From Anthonomus grandis grandis (taxonomy: Eukaryota; Arthropoda; Insecta; Coleoptera; Curculionidae), in NCBI RefSeq assembly GCF_022605725.1, contig NC_065563.1, positions 10,752,518 to 10,816,517 on the forward strand: DNA of 64,000 bases, in the 5' to 3' direction. Below are positions 1-10,733 of this stretch, one piece after another. A model generated the notes under the pieces. It worked only from the letters and a program-made list of their open reading frames with translations, did not search any database and was not told the DNA's origin. Position numbers and translations under genes: made by a program. Within the stretch, counting starts at the first letter, position 1; each line of letters begins with the position of its first letter.

Positions 1-1240
1 CAATTTAGATAATGAGGATGCTCAGCGCTATGATTCAGCAATAACTTCAATTATGCAAAACGAAAATAATATAAAACTTTTAATGCAAGAACAAATTACC
101 ATAATAGATAATTCTAATAAACTTTTACAAAAACTCTCAAAAAATTTAACTTCCAATCAAAATATTTTGGAATCACAAATAAAAGAAATTCAAAAAGAGG
201 TCCAAAGACTTAACAAAATCAGTTTTGAAGATAAGCATTTCTTTCTTTTGCAAACAATGCTTTCTCATGCTACCACATTCTTAAAGAAATGTATGATGTC
301 TTAGAAGATCTTTAAATAACAATAACTTTTTCAAAATTAAATACCTTTCATCCATCGATTATTAGTCCAAAAGACTTATTTAAGGAAATTCAATTAATTT
401 CTACGAGTTAACTCCCATTAAGGAAATTGATCTAATTTCTAACATCCGGTTAAATCCCATTTGATCCAACTTTTAAAAATATATTTCTTTTTGAAAAAGT
501 CCTTAATATAAAAAGTTAGGCAAAGGGAAATAAAGTCATATTTATCATCGAAATGCCGATCGTAGAAAAGAACAGTTATCACCACCTTTATCCTCTACAT
601 ACACCTTCAAAAACCTTCCACGATCTAATATTTCCGCAAACCAAATACCTAATCCTCCCAATGCCAGCAGACGAAAATCCAAATTACCACCAACAAAGCA
701 GAAAAACTGGAAGAAGGAAAATGGATGCCAATCGTACCTCGACCTCTTGCAGCTATCCAGACTTGTGGTTTAAATAAAGACAATATCCCAATAAATGGCA
801 CCTACATCGTAGAACTGGATTCTACTTGTGAACTTCGTATCGGAAACATTGTCATCAAAAATTTTAAGGTACCAGAAACCCATTACAAAAACATCGAACT
901 ACCTCAAATCAACCTATCACCGCCTAGCAATGAAGCTACACCAATTCTCTTCAATAATTTGGAATTAAGCTCACTGGACCTAAATGAAGCCAAACATCTT
1001 CATAAATCCATCGAGATTCAGCATCAAAGACTTGACCGGGCCCTGTACCAACCTGTATACTACCACAGAATCAGCATTTATACTGTATTACTTTATATTC
1101 TGCTAGTAGCAATAATTAGCTACTTTATGGTGCAGAAATTCCTGATGCCAAGAATATCTAAGAGAAGCCTACATCCAGACGAATATATGACGAAATCCTC
1201 ACCTCACCACTCCTGTACCATCCGTAAGCTCGTTTCTTAG
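1..1240 (+). pseudogene. Errantivirus-type (gypsy-like) env remnant
   Basis: Degraded 3' part of an insect endogenous retrovirus envelope gene of the baculovirus-F-like type. Three open stretches lie in different frames: 53-304 (Lys/Asn-rich, helical), 553-777 and 725-1240. The last carries a hydrophobic membrane span at about 1075-1135 followed by a short basic tail, the usual end of an F-like envelope protein. A block near 343-385 resembles a segment conserved in gypsy-group Env. Frameshifts and stops at about 300-550 separate the blocks, so no intact protein is encoded. It runs straight into a purine-rich tract and a probable LTR. gag and pol are not in the window. The family call is by pattern recognition only. 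Confidence 0.6.
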
Positions 1241-1782
1241 GAGGGAGGAGTTATGGAACATATAACCCCTTACTATAGTATATTTTATTGCTTAGTTTAT
1301 AGAATATGATCTTTAGCATTGTTATCACTTTTACTTTAGCTAAGAAGTAATTTATATCGTTGTAACGTTCTTAAAATAACTTTTTTAAAAAAGCCTTTTC
1401 GTCTTTCAAATCTATAGCTCACACAAACACCTTGCGGGTCAATATTTCACATATCACACTAAAGAATCCGAGAGAAATTCTCAAAAAAAAAACCTCAATA
1501 ATTAATTTGCCCTCGTATTTAATATGCAACTACTCTCGGATTGACCCTGGTAATATCCCAAAACCAAGGCAACACCCTTTTCTAAGAAATAACCCCCGGG
1601 TCACGTGATTGATTTTGTATTAATAAACAATCAGTCACGTGACGACCCCCTCCCATATTTTCCAAGATGGCCGCCGTGAGTGACGTACATACCGGGGGAA
1701 CACAGGAAGTATTAAAAAAGAAGCTGGATTAATTATATTTGAGAACCTTGAACCATTTAAGGGTTGTTTCACTTAAATTACT
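1240..1782 (+). repeat. Polypurine tract and probable 3' LTR of the env element
   Basis: A purine run (gagggaggag, 1241-1250) directly follows the env stop and is placed like the plus-strand primer of an LTR element. The following sequence begins AGTTAT, as gypsy-group LTRs usually begin AGT; a matching end (AATTACT) occurs near 1776-1782. Inside are an inverted repeat with two CACGTG boxes (1600-1643) and an AAGATGGCCGCC motif (1664-1675). Both ends are guesses, because no second LTR copy or target duplication is available in the window. Confidence 0.4.
1600..1643. repeat. Inverted repeat with two CACGTG boxes
   Basis: Arms 1600-1614 and 1629-1643 are complementary at 14 of 15 positions around a 14-base loop. 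Each arm contains a CACGTG (E-box) at 1602-1607 and 1636-1641. It lies just upstream of an AAGATGGCCGCC motif inside the probable LTR, so it may be part of an LTR promoter. Confidence 0.5.
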
Positions 1783-2784
1783 GCTACAGGAAGGCTGGCA
1801 TCGCTCCAATTTAGATTTATCGACTCGGCCTTATCAAACCCATCGCCTACGCGGCCTAATTTTAGGCAATTTTATATGCATACGAGGCTCTATAATAGTA
1901 AAATTGCTTTGTGTAAATATAAATTTATTATGCGTCTTTATGTGTGACATTTTTCCCGGACACCCTGTATTTTCCCTGGTAGGTATAGCGTGACGCGAAA
2001 AAACGCTTATTGTCGTGTAAAAATGTGATATATTATTAAATCATATTAAAAGTGAAAAACGATCCAAGCAAATGCAACAATAGACATGATACATTTTGCA
2101 AATAAGTTGTAGGATTTCAAATGAAATTAATTAAGAATTAAGCAAAGTAAAAGGTCGAAATATATAATAATTTCTCTTTCTAACGAGAACAGTATTGCAC
2201 GCTTTATGGTCAATAAAAGAGCGCCGTGTATGTAATTGCATGTAAAATAGCTGAATTAATTATAAAAAGTAACAGTGGCCTATAGAATATAATTCGTTAA
2301 AAAAAACACGTATTTGTTGGGTGTCCTTTTTTTTAATAAAAACGAGTTTTCCATTTTTATTTTATTTAATTTTATATATCAACAGTACCGCCCTTTTGTG
2401 GGGGCTTCAGCATTGGGAAGAAATTAATGCAAATATTTTCTTAAGATCTAACTTAAGACTTTTAATATTGGAACTGAAAATACATTTTGCAAATCATAGG
2501 TATATTCATCGACTGAAGGAATATTGGACTTATAGGTTAGAAATCGCCCTTGCAGGTCTGTGTATATGACAAGTATAGTGATGAACAGTATTTAAACAAT
2601 GGTCTTACAAAAATACACTATAATAATCTAATAGCAGAAATACTCGTAAAATCAGATGTAAATCCTTTAATTTTATAAACCCAGACATACTGGGTGCCCT
2701 GGAAACAGTTGTGTCAATATGACTGGAAAAATGATAGTGTAGACTCCACAAATATATGTAGATTTTGTGTTTTAACCTTTTATA
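1783..2784. other. AT-rich stretch, nothing recognised
   Basis: No gene or domain is recognised. The only mobile-element-like signal is a CACCCTGTA string near 1960, typical of the outer end of some mariner-like elements. Short open frames here look random. Confidence 0.5.
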
Positions 2785-2880
2785 AAAGTGTAATGACCAG
2801 CATCTTTGGGATAATAGATGAATTTTTCGAGTTTCAGGGTCACTGCCAGAAGATGGTCCCTTTAAAGTATAATTAAAAAA
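2785..2880 (-). repeat. Copy of a dispersed repeat also found near 44.3 kb
   Basis: The reverse complement of about 2795-2850 shares a roughly 45-base block (aactcgaaaaattcat then tatcccaaagatgctg) with 44300-44345, which is next to a Penelope-type repeat there. It is probably a fragment of the same element family in opposite orientation. The open frame on this strand (2605-2946) is not recognised as a gene. Confidence 0.45.
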
Positions 2881-4034
2881 GGTTTTATTTAGTTTCTTAG
2901 TCAAGCATATGGAGTGGCATTTTGTAATATTTAGCATTCTATTCACACCTCTGGTCTAGTTTTTTTACTTTTAAGCAGTTCCATAAAACTTGATTCGTCA
3001 TAGCGGAATTTCGAGACGATTTTTTATTGGAATGTTTAATTGAAGAAAAAAAAAATAATTATTTTTTTATTGAGTTAAGTGGTCCTTGTTTTCAAAATGT
3101 ATTACGTAATTTTGATTGCTTTTATTATTTTCTTGCCTCTTGACTGCAATACAATTAATTTATATTTATCGAAAATTTTGCTATTTTTCTTAACGTAACA
3201 AAAATGTCAGGATTGTCTACTTCTTTGTCACAATCTAAAACTAGGACAAAACTATCCCTTCATTATCGTTCATAAATGCCGTTCATTAAAGGATGGTAAT
3301 AACTTTTAATATTTTTTTTTCGACCATTTTTCTGCCTCAAATTATAATAATGTTTAAAGTTACCTTTCATAACTTTTTTTGCTACTTGTATTAAGTTATT
3401 GAGCTCAAAACGAATTATTTCGGTATTATTTGTACTTGATATTGATTTTTTTTAGATTCAGGATACATTACAGACTAAATACGAATGTAAAAAAAAAACG
3501 TGAAAAATATGCTGAAAAAATTTAAAGATGTCAAAAGCCATAATTTTTTGAAAATCCTGAAAATAACAGAAAATCAATGATATTAAAAACCGGAGACTTT
3601 TAGAACACAAGTACAAGTAAAATTACAGATCTAAGGCAATCTCTCTTAAATTCTTAACTAAATGTAACTTTCTATTATGTATTTGTAAAGATAACCTCTC
3701 AAAAAATTTAATTGTTTTGTTTCCCTAAACTTAGCACAACTGAAATTTGTCAGAGTGACCAACATCGAAAGGACACAATCACTCAAAATGGGGCCTTCTA
3801 GTAGTGGTCATTTACTTTTCATTGAATTGGCAGTCCTGGTATATTTATTAAGTTCGTGGTCAAGGGAGGTGTGTCAAAAAAAGAATTTGTAGATTATGGC
3901 GAAATTTATTTTTGTCAAGTCAACGATGGTGAAAAAGTGCATATGGCATTTCCAAGGGCCAAAAGGTAAAATCGTTGCCTTTTCAATAAATATGCAAAAA
4001 AAATTGCGTTTTAAACCATACAATTACTCATTTT
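2881..4034. other. AT-rich stretch, one short coding-like patch
   Basis: Mostly homopolymer-rich noncoding sequence. At about 3850-3970 (+) there is a short coding-like patch (reading VVKGGVSKKEFVDYGEIYF and on) with no start, no recognised family and stops on both sides. I can say nothing about function. Confidence 0.35.
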
Positions 4035-4580
4035 ATACAGGGTGTTTGGTAATGAATACAGCATAGTATAAACTTGTATGATTTGGCAACTTTTAGGGAA
4101 TACCCTGTATATTTTTTAAGACTATTTATTAAAATAACTATATACAGGTTGTTTCGGAAGGAAAGGGAAAGATGGTCAGATGAAAATCCTCATGCCACGT
4201 TTGAACGACACTTTCAACATCGATTCAGTCTAATCTAATACAAGAGGACCAAACAACTGGTCGTTCAGCATTCCACACCACATGTTAACGTGTGGTGTGG
4301 ATGAGCGTCTTACTGGAGAAGGATATTTACGCTTTTTGGAAGACCATTTAATACACATGTTGGATGATGTTCCGCTAATTGTTCAACGCCGATTTAAGTC
4401 GCCGAGTGCGTAATTTCTTAGACCATCGTTTTCCTGACCGTTGAATTGGCAGAGGAGGAGCTCAAGTTTGGCTTCCGAGGTCACTAGACTTAAATCCACT
4501 GGATTATTGCCTCTAGTGTACGAAACACCAGTAGATACCGTGAAAGTCTCCAGATAATCGTCTTGAGAGATACTTTTAGT
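4035..4580 (+). pseudogene. mariner/Tc1-like transposase relic
   Basis: A cluster of CAGGGTGTTT-type termini (4035-4110, again at 4143) precedes a decayed transposase tail. In mixed frames it reads the ends typical of insect IS630-Tc1-mariner transposases: a segment like EGYLRFLEDHL, then a segment corresponding to the NFLDHRFPDRW / RSPDLNPLDYCLW region. Several frameshifts (for example near 4400 and 4450) mean it is not functional. The N-terminal half is absent. Confidence 0.6.
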
Positions 4581-4994
4581 TTATTAAGTATGCAAAGTTA
4601 TTATTGTAAAGACTAAGTTTATTCGATTAAGGTAAATATATTCTTTCTTTAAGATGCGGATACCATATGACAAAATACGGAATCATTAAAGTGATCTAAA
4701 ATTGATCTTGAATTAAGGACTTTAGTATTTAACAGTATTACTCAAGAGATTCAATATAAAGAACTTAAGTTCTTGGATTAATTATTATTTAGGTTTTAAG
4801 TAAAAATTTATTTAATTGCCCTAGAGAGTATGTTGTGCTTGATTTAAAACTCTAAATCTTTTATGTAAGTTTGCTATTTTTTAATTTGTGGACCAACAAG
4901 TTCTTGATTTAAGGAAGATTAAGTAGAATACAAAAATAATAAATATAATAGATATACATATCTCTAAATTTAAAAAATAAACTTGTCTTCTGGT
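4581..4994. other. AT-rich stretch, nothing recognised
   Basis: No coding potential or repeat signature recognised; rich in TTAA and AAGTT runs. Confidence 0.5.
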
Positions 4995-5140
4995 TTTCTA
5001 ATTGAAAGAAGTCGTCCATATTCTCAAAGAGACCCTGGTCTAAATAAATCAAAGGAGAACAACACAAAGTTTCGGTTTCAAAAATTCTTTAATTTGTTAG
5101 AATAGTGACACGTGTTTCGCTCCTAAGAGCATCATCAGAC
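4995..5140 (-). repeat. Penelope-type terminal repeat fragment (copy 1)
   Basis: This segment shares the blocks gaaagaagtcgtcca, ctcaaagag and agaacaacA-aaagt with 44110-44275, and both copies end in the same hammerhead-like core. Penelope-like retroelements carry terminal repeats with hammerhead motifs, so I assign it to that class. Orientation is given by the ribozyme strand. Confidence 0.55.
5105..5140 (-). ncRNA. Hammerhead-ribozyme-like motif 1
   Basis: On the minus strand the order is CTGATGA, an extra T, stem II GCTC / loop / GAGC, GAAA, then the self-complementary stem III ACACGTGT followed by C as the cleavage-site residue. These are the conserved CUGANGA and GAAA core boxes of the hammerhead in the right order and spacing for a type I form with a minimal stem III. 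The extra base between A9 and stem II departs from consensus. Stem I is weak (A-T, C-G, then a G-T wobble). Self-cleavage is inferred, not shown. Confidence 0.65.
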
Positions 5141-5716
5141 CTCAAGAAGGTTAAAAACACGCCCGACTGGGTCAAATATACACACTTGACTGATTGACAC
5201 ATCATTCACCAACAAAGGTGCCAAAATGGTATTTTCCACCTTGGGTTCATTATTTGATTCCTCAGTTACATGTAGTTTCCCTTGTGCGTCCTCTTCAAAT
5301 GCAAAATCACTCAGGCTTTGGGATGTTATAGTAATTGTTGTTGTATCATGTATCTCCTAATAATATATTATTTATTATTTCCAAATGGAATATGCCTAAA
5401 TTTAACACTTTGGGTCAAAAAAATTTAAAAACTAGCCTGACTACGTCTACGCGATCGTGCAATATCAAAGCCCACAGGATGCCTTAGTGCCGCCATTATT
5501 ATCAAACAGTAATGTGATTTAACAGGATTGTTTACTTACCTCTGAATGTTTTTGTAATATTTTGATCCATGTCCCAAGTTTTCAACAGATCATACATTGC
5601 TAAGTTATTAAAAAAAACCCTTTCAACTGGTTTAGCACAATCACAATCAGGAAACACACTTTGCACAAGAACAACGCAACAAGAAGGTAGTGGATTAAGT
5701 GTACCTGGTCTCTTGT
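5135..5716 (-). pseudogene. Unrecognised exon-like ORFs on the minus strand
   Basis: Two coding-like stretches on the minus strand. The upstream one (5716-5540) is open, contains a Cys-rich patch (PDCDCAKP) and ends at a good donor (AGAG then GTAAGT). The downstream one (5356-5135) starts after a plausible acceptor (TTATTAG), is acidic and Ser/Thr-rich, and its stop codon overlaps the hammerhead motif. Direct splicing of the two does not keep the frame, so either an exon is missing, the gene is broken, or they are unrelated. Not recognised as any family; could be host or transposon derived. Confidence 0.3.
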
Positions 5717-6160
5717 TTTAAAGATTCTGTGTCTTGGGGTAATATACTCGCGTTAATAATTTAATATATTCATATTATTGAATTAAAAACAGGCATTTTT
5801 GAAATAATGCTATTTCTTTATTTCTATAAAATATTTTAAGGAAATTAATTAATTTAAATAATGAGATGCAAGAAATTGTTTCGAGGAAAATGACTTATGT
5901 CAATTACCCACTTCATTAAATTAAAATCAAACATACAAAAGAACCTTTTTCCTAGTTTTAAGGAATTATTTTTATGTGTGTGTATATACATATTAAATTA
6001 ATCTAATTATAACGTGCCTTACCTGTATTCGTAAGCGAGTTATTTCTGAATAGTCTGTTGGCCCCCACCAACACAAAACAGGCCCTAATTTAGCCTATAC
6101 TCCCCCATGTCTAAAACTGGAAATCCCCCAAAGTAAAAAAAAAACACACAAAATCTAAAT
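5717..6160. other. AT-rich stretch, nothing recognised
   Basis: No gene signature; ends in an A-rich run just before a CpG-rich island. Confidence 0.5.
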
Positions 6161-6440
6161 AAAGGTGCGCGTCCGTATTTTAAATATCGCGTTATACCCA
6201 CCGAAAACCGACTGACGACGGGCAAAAACCGCGCGCGCCAAAGACCGCGATGGAAAGCGTGTGCGCCTCTCGAAATTGTTCAATCAGTAAAAGTAACAAC
6301 AAACATCGGCATGTTATTGTCGCATGTGGTGGAGTTCTTTATTCACTTTTCATTAAAAGCGGGCCCGGCCGCAATATAAGCGGGAGTCCTCTCGCGCGGA
6401 ACCCCGCACTTCCGTTTTGGGACCATAAAGCACCCATTTA
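6161..6440. promoter_or_regulatory. CpG-rich island with E2F-like site
   Basis: The local composition changes sharply to GC- and CpG-rich. On the minus strand 6242-6231 reads TTTGGCGCGCGC, an E2F/DP-type site. It may be the promoter for the minus-strand exon-like ORFs at 5135-5716, or the GC-rich 5' leader of the LINE that follows. The 192-base open frame here (6250-6441) has no recognised product. Confidence 0.3.
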
Positions 6441-6683
6441 GGTGCATTATCTTCGGGAGTTTACCAGATTTTTCCACGCTTGAAGAAACATTAATTCATA
6501 AGTTGAGAGGGTTTTTTTTTTGTTTAAGTCCGGATTTTAGCGTTTGATACAGCAGTAGACCATCTATAATCGCTTCTCTGAGCTACTATAACGTAATCGT
6601 GACGATCGCAGAACACAAATATGCGGGTTGAAAGACAGTTCTCTTTCCCATGTTGACTTTTAAGGTTTTAAGGTGAAACCCGA
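6441..6683. other. Spacer before LINE
   Basis: No recognised feature; ends in an (ATA)n microsatellite at 6684-6703 that may be the LINE target site. Confidence 0.4.
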
Positions 6684-8104
6684 TAATAATAATAATAATA
6701 GTAAACTCTTGACGTAGACTGGCAATAGTTCTGGAAACGTTGAACAACAATATTTTACCAGAACACCTACAGGAAGCTGGCAGTTTAGAACAGTTACACC
6801 TGCTGATCTACTGTGCAGCGACAGTTGTCACCAGAACTCTGGGTGTCAAGCCTAATGCTAAGCGTGGTAAAAACAATTTGGTATCAAGAGGACCACCACC
6901 ATGGGCAAGAAGGTTGCAGACCAGGATCGACTCCATTCGGAAAGATATAGGGCAGCTCATCGCATTTATCGGAGGAGTGCGAACATCTAAGACACGAAAG
7001 AACGTAACAGCAATCATGAGTCGTTACCAGCATCATGCCCAATATAACCCAGAAAATCGAACAGCTGAAGAATGTTTGGATACACTGAAACAAAAATTAT
7101 CGGTATATGCAGGACGGTTTAAAAGATATAAATCCAGCAATAGCAGAAAGCAGGACAACGCGCTTTTCGTACGCTCGGAGAAATCTTTTTATAGAAAACT
7201 TAAGTTTTCAACCAGTCCTTGCGAAAATAACTATCCAACCAGCGATGAAATTTCAACATTCTGGAGTTGTCAATTAACAACGACAACACCATGTAATAAC
7301 CAGGCAAGTTGGATGGATCAAGAGCGACAAAAGTCTCAACTTTTCGAGCAAATGCATCATCAGCCATTTACCGTTGAAGAGGTCTCCACTATAATTAAAG
7401 GCCTTCACAACTGGAAAGCCCCTGGTCCAGACCACGTACATAATTATTGGATCAAAAAGCTGTGGTCAACCCACAAACAACTGACCTCACTAATAAATGA
7501 TCTGCTGATGGAACCGAACAAACTTCCAACGTTCCTCACTCAGGGATCAACTTTTCTGCTATCAAAAGATCCACAGAACACACAAGATCCAGCGAAATAT
7601 CGGCCAATAACATGTTTACCAACACTGTATAAGCTGATAACCGCGTGTCTTACAGAGTGCATATACCAACATTGCGAGGACAACAACATTATTGCTGTTC
7701 AACAGAAGGGATGTGCTAGGGGAGACATGGGCTGTAAGGAGCAATTGACCATCGACTCCGTAATTTGCAACCAGGCCTATAAGTAATAAGAGAAATCTCT
7801 ACACCGCCTATGTCGATTACAAGAAGGCCTTCGATTCTATCCCACATAAATGGCTTATTGATGTCCTTAGGATATATAAAATAAATGAACGCCTTGTGAC
7901 TCTACTGGAGAGCACAATAGCGATATGGAGAACAACTATGCATCTACAACTTCCTACTGGAGAGAGTATTGAGACAAACACAATACCGATCCGTAAGGGT
8001 ATATTCCAGGGCGACTCTCTGAGTCCACTTTGGTTCTGTCTAGCCATGAATCCTCTATCATCTCGACTCAATTCCACCTCTTACGGCTTTGCTATTAAGA
8101 ATGG
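6684..8104 (+). pseudogene. R4/Dong-like LINE, reverse transcriptase part
   Basis: An open frame from about 6740 to 7786, continued in another frame to 8104, encodes a non-LTR reverse transcriptase. Visible motifs are WKAPGPDHVHNYWIKKL, KYRPITCLPTLYKLIT, QKGCARGDMGCKEQL, then AYVDYKKAFDSIPH and IFQGDSLSPLWFCLA. This combination suits the R4/Dong or a related restriction-type-endonuclease clade rather than jockey/CR1. An (ATA)n run sits just upstream; Dong elements are known to insert in TAA repeats, which fits. The frame breaks near 7787 (stop), and the element stops abruptly at about 8104, before the YMDD-type box and endonuclease, where another LINE begins. No ATG is needed at 6740: the first codon there is TTG. 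Confidence 0.65.
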
Positions 8105-9535
8105 GTTATGGGCACCTTTCCCGCTTGCCTAAAATCTGCTAAGGTTATCCCAATTCATAAGACGGGCAGCCTCGCTGAACCATCAAACTTTAGACCAATA
8201 TCCCTTCTGTCCACACTTTCAAAGATTATTGAAAAATTGGTTAAAAAACGTGTGATGTCTTATTTAAAATCAAAGATTATTCTTAGTGGTTCTCAGTTTG
8301 GCTTTCAAGAAAATAAAAACACAAATGACGCAATGTTTAACTTTATGAGTGATGTCTACTGTCAGATTAACGGTGTTGGAGTTTTCGCTGCTGTGTTTTG
8401 TGACTTGTCGATAGCCTTCGACTGCGTCAGTCACGAGGTTCTGCTGCGGAAGCTCTTCCACTATGGTTTTAGGGGCTTGGCGGCGAGTTGATTTTGTTCA
8501 TATCTAAAGGGTCGTCGTCAGAGAGTGTGTGTGAGGTCGGAGTATTCTGAATATCAATCTGTTGCCTGGGGAGTACCTCAGGGGTCGGTACTGGGACCAA
8601 TACTTTTTCTCCTATATATTAATGACCTCATCCGACTTAATATCCAGGGAAAATTCACGTTCTTTGCTCTTTCTCTGTCATGGGTATGATACCGACTCTT
8701 TGAGAATAGCCATGTTGGCTGATCTTCAACTTATATATGAGTGGTTCAGGGCAAATTTACTATCATTAAATCCAGAGAAGACCAAACTAATTTGTTTTAC
8801 AAATAACCGTAGTCTTGATAATATTCTTATTGCTAACTGCCATGTCCCGCCTTATTCTAACAATAAGTTTTTGGGTCTGGTGATTGACAAGGAACTTAAG
8901 TTTGAGGACCATATACGGAGTCTCAGCTATAGGGTTTCTGCGGGTTGTTTTGCTGTGAGCTTGGCATGGGGATTGGGAGAGCCGTGTACTTTTCCCTGAT
9001 TGAGTCCCATCTCAGGTATGGTGTCTGCTTTTGGGGTGGTGCAAGCAACTTCTACAGATGTTGTTTGTTCTACAGAAACGTGCTGAAGTTATAAAAATCT
9101 TTAACCACCTACCAGAGGACATTAGAGGGGCAAAATATCTCATCAAATTTAACTTTCTCTTATTGAGGAGATTTCTGAGTGGTCGAGCTTATTACTTTGT
9201 GGCTGAATATTTCAACGACAATCAGATTTTAATTAATTAAGGGAGACCTAGCTCTTTTCCTAACCTGTTTGTTTTAAATGTTTTTCTTTTTTTTATCCCT
9301 AATTGTTGAACTGTACTTAGTTAAGAAAAGTTAGATATAGTTGATTTTATTAATTAAAAAAAAAAAAAAAAATTAAATTTTAACTGTTTAACTTTGATTC
9401 GTCATTGTAACTTGTATTTTTAAATATAATTTTAACCTCGTAACTCTGTCTCTTTAGGATTAGGTGAAGCTTTGTTTATAACAATATTTTGTTTAAACAA
9501 TAAAGCATAATTGAATTTGAATATCTACATTTAAA
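8105..9535 (+). pseudogene. 5'-truncated CR1/jockey-like LINE
   Basis: Begins inside the reverse transcriptase with FRPISLLSTLSKIIEKLV, continues through AFDCVSHEVLL and GVPQGSVLGPILFLLYINDL in shifting frames, and ends in an A-rich region with AATAAA near 9499. An internal stop follows at about 8489 and several frameshifts occur, so it is dead. It joins the Dong-like element without spacer at about 8104-8107, so it is either a truncated insertion into that element or a template-switch chimera. Confidence 0.7.
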
Positions 9536-9612
9536 TTTTTGTTAATTTTGCTTAGACCATAACCGTCTCCTAAGGGAAGGAGACACGAAGGAAGAAGAAG
9601 AAGAAGAAGAAA
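9536..9612 (+). repeat. Probable 3' tail of the Dong-like LINE, (GAA)n
   Basis: A segment reading cgtctcctaagggaaggag followed by a (GAA)n run at 9588-9612. I infer it is the 3' end of the LINE that starts at 6.68 kb, left behind after the CR1-like sequence occupied the middle; roughly the last kilobase of that element's ORF is missing. Confidence 0.35.
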
Positions 9613-9619
9613 AAAATCC

Positions 9620-9631
9620 AAAATGGCCGCC
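9620..9631 (+). promoter_or_regulatory. AAAATGGCCGCC motif upstream of SPRING1
   Basis: A YY1/Pho-type ATGGCCGCC motif 126 bases before the SPRING1 start codon. The same motif occurs at 1664-1675 and 39406-39417, both in places where a promoter is plausible. Confidence 0.35.
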
Positions 9632-9756
9632 CGTCAAAAAAAATAATTCAAGACTTAACCTCAAAAACTGTTCCCATCATGTTGACATACATTCCAAAGC
9701 AAATTTGTTAACAAAACATATTTTATTTAAAAGATGCCTTTCGACCCGGCTAAGCG

Positions 9757-10533
9757 ATGTGGTACGCCGCCATCCTACGGTTTCTGAGACGCCGCATTAT
9801 TTTAGGCTTAATTTTAACGCTGTCCCTTTGCTACTGCATTTTCAGCTATGTCGGCAAGGTAGGGCCAATAATTGTTCGATCAGAACCACCGTTTGGGTGC
9901 ATATTTACGATTTTCAGTCCGAATTCTTGGACAACGACGACGTGGTCCCTATAAAAAGAACCCAGCCGTTCATTTGGAGAACCTTACAGCAACACAACTC
10001 ATCCAATGATGTCGATGATACTTGTAGGAACTCGGTGCAGGGAAAAGTACTTATAGTGGATGATAGAGGTAGCCAATCAAGTTTTGTTTATTAGTGTTTT
10101 TAAGCTCTTATTTTAGGCTATGTGTGCCCTAGAAGTGAAATATTAAGCAACGGCTGCTGCAACAGTGAAACCCAACATGTTTTACAGTACCCCTGTGAAA
10201 CATGCAACCCGAATAATTGTTGTGCAATTTTTGAATATTGCATTTCGTGTTGTTTACATCCTGATAAGGTGAGTGCTAAATTTAGACTGCCCAAATAATA
10301 TTGAAAACTTTCAACATTGTTTCTAGAAAAACGTCTTAGAAATGATATTAAAAAAAGCGACTGAGCAAAACAATGTTCTGTTCGCCTCAGTATCTGATCA
10401 TTTTGAACTTTGCCTGGCAAAATGCAGGACAAACTCGCAGAGTGTACAACATGAAAACTCGTATAAAGACCCCAAAGCAAAACACTGTTATGGAGAAACT
10501 GCACCGACAGCAAATTCCATAGACGAGGCCTAA
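9757..10533 (+). CDS. SPRING1: SPRING1 homologue (SREBF pathway regulator in Golgi)
   Basis: Complete gene of four exons: 9757-9858, 9918-10068, 10117-10268 and 10327-10533, joined by GT-AG introns of 59, 48 and 58 bp. The phases agree and give 203 residues, against about 205 in mammals. Residues 13-32 form a signal-anchor membrane segment. Then come CRNSVQGK, a Cys-rich lumenal part with GCCN, CETCNPNNCC and CISCC, and the near-invariant C-terminal block HFELCLAKCRTNSQSVQHEN ending in HCYGE. In mammals this Golgi membrane glycoprotein is needed for site-1-protease-dependent SREBP activation, hence sterol and lipid gene control. Insects are sterol auxotrophs, so the role here is probably fatty-acid and phospholipid SREBP signalling. 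The AATAAA at 10715-10720 places the transcript end inside the tail of the convergent ASRGL1 gene. Confidence 0.93.
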
Positions 10534-10649
10534 TATTTAGTTTGAAAATACCAAAAAAGCAGTATTTAGACCCAGTTCTTTTTTGATGTGTTGCTTTTCC
10601 AGAGGTAAAATTAAGTTTTTAGTCCATAAGCAAATCAAATAATATATTT

Positions 10650-10720
10650 TTTATTAACCACCATATTAATTTAATTAACAGTAAAAGCACCGTTAGTTTG
10701 TGATATTATTTAGTAATAAA
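10650..10720. terminator. Overlapping poly(A) signals of SPRING1 and ASRGL1
   Basis: SPRING1 (+) has AATAAA at 10715-10720, 182 bases after its stop. ASRGL1 (-) has AATAAA at 10655-10650, 79 bases after its stop at 10734. The two signals cross, so the 3' ends of the two mRNAs should overlap by tens of bases or more. Confidence 0.6.
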
Positions 10721-10733
10721 TTTCTGAAATGGT

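Noticed and set aside
2605..2946. 113-codon minus-strand frame as a gene
   Set aside because: It spans a dispersed repeat shared with 44.3 kb and has no recognised domain.
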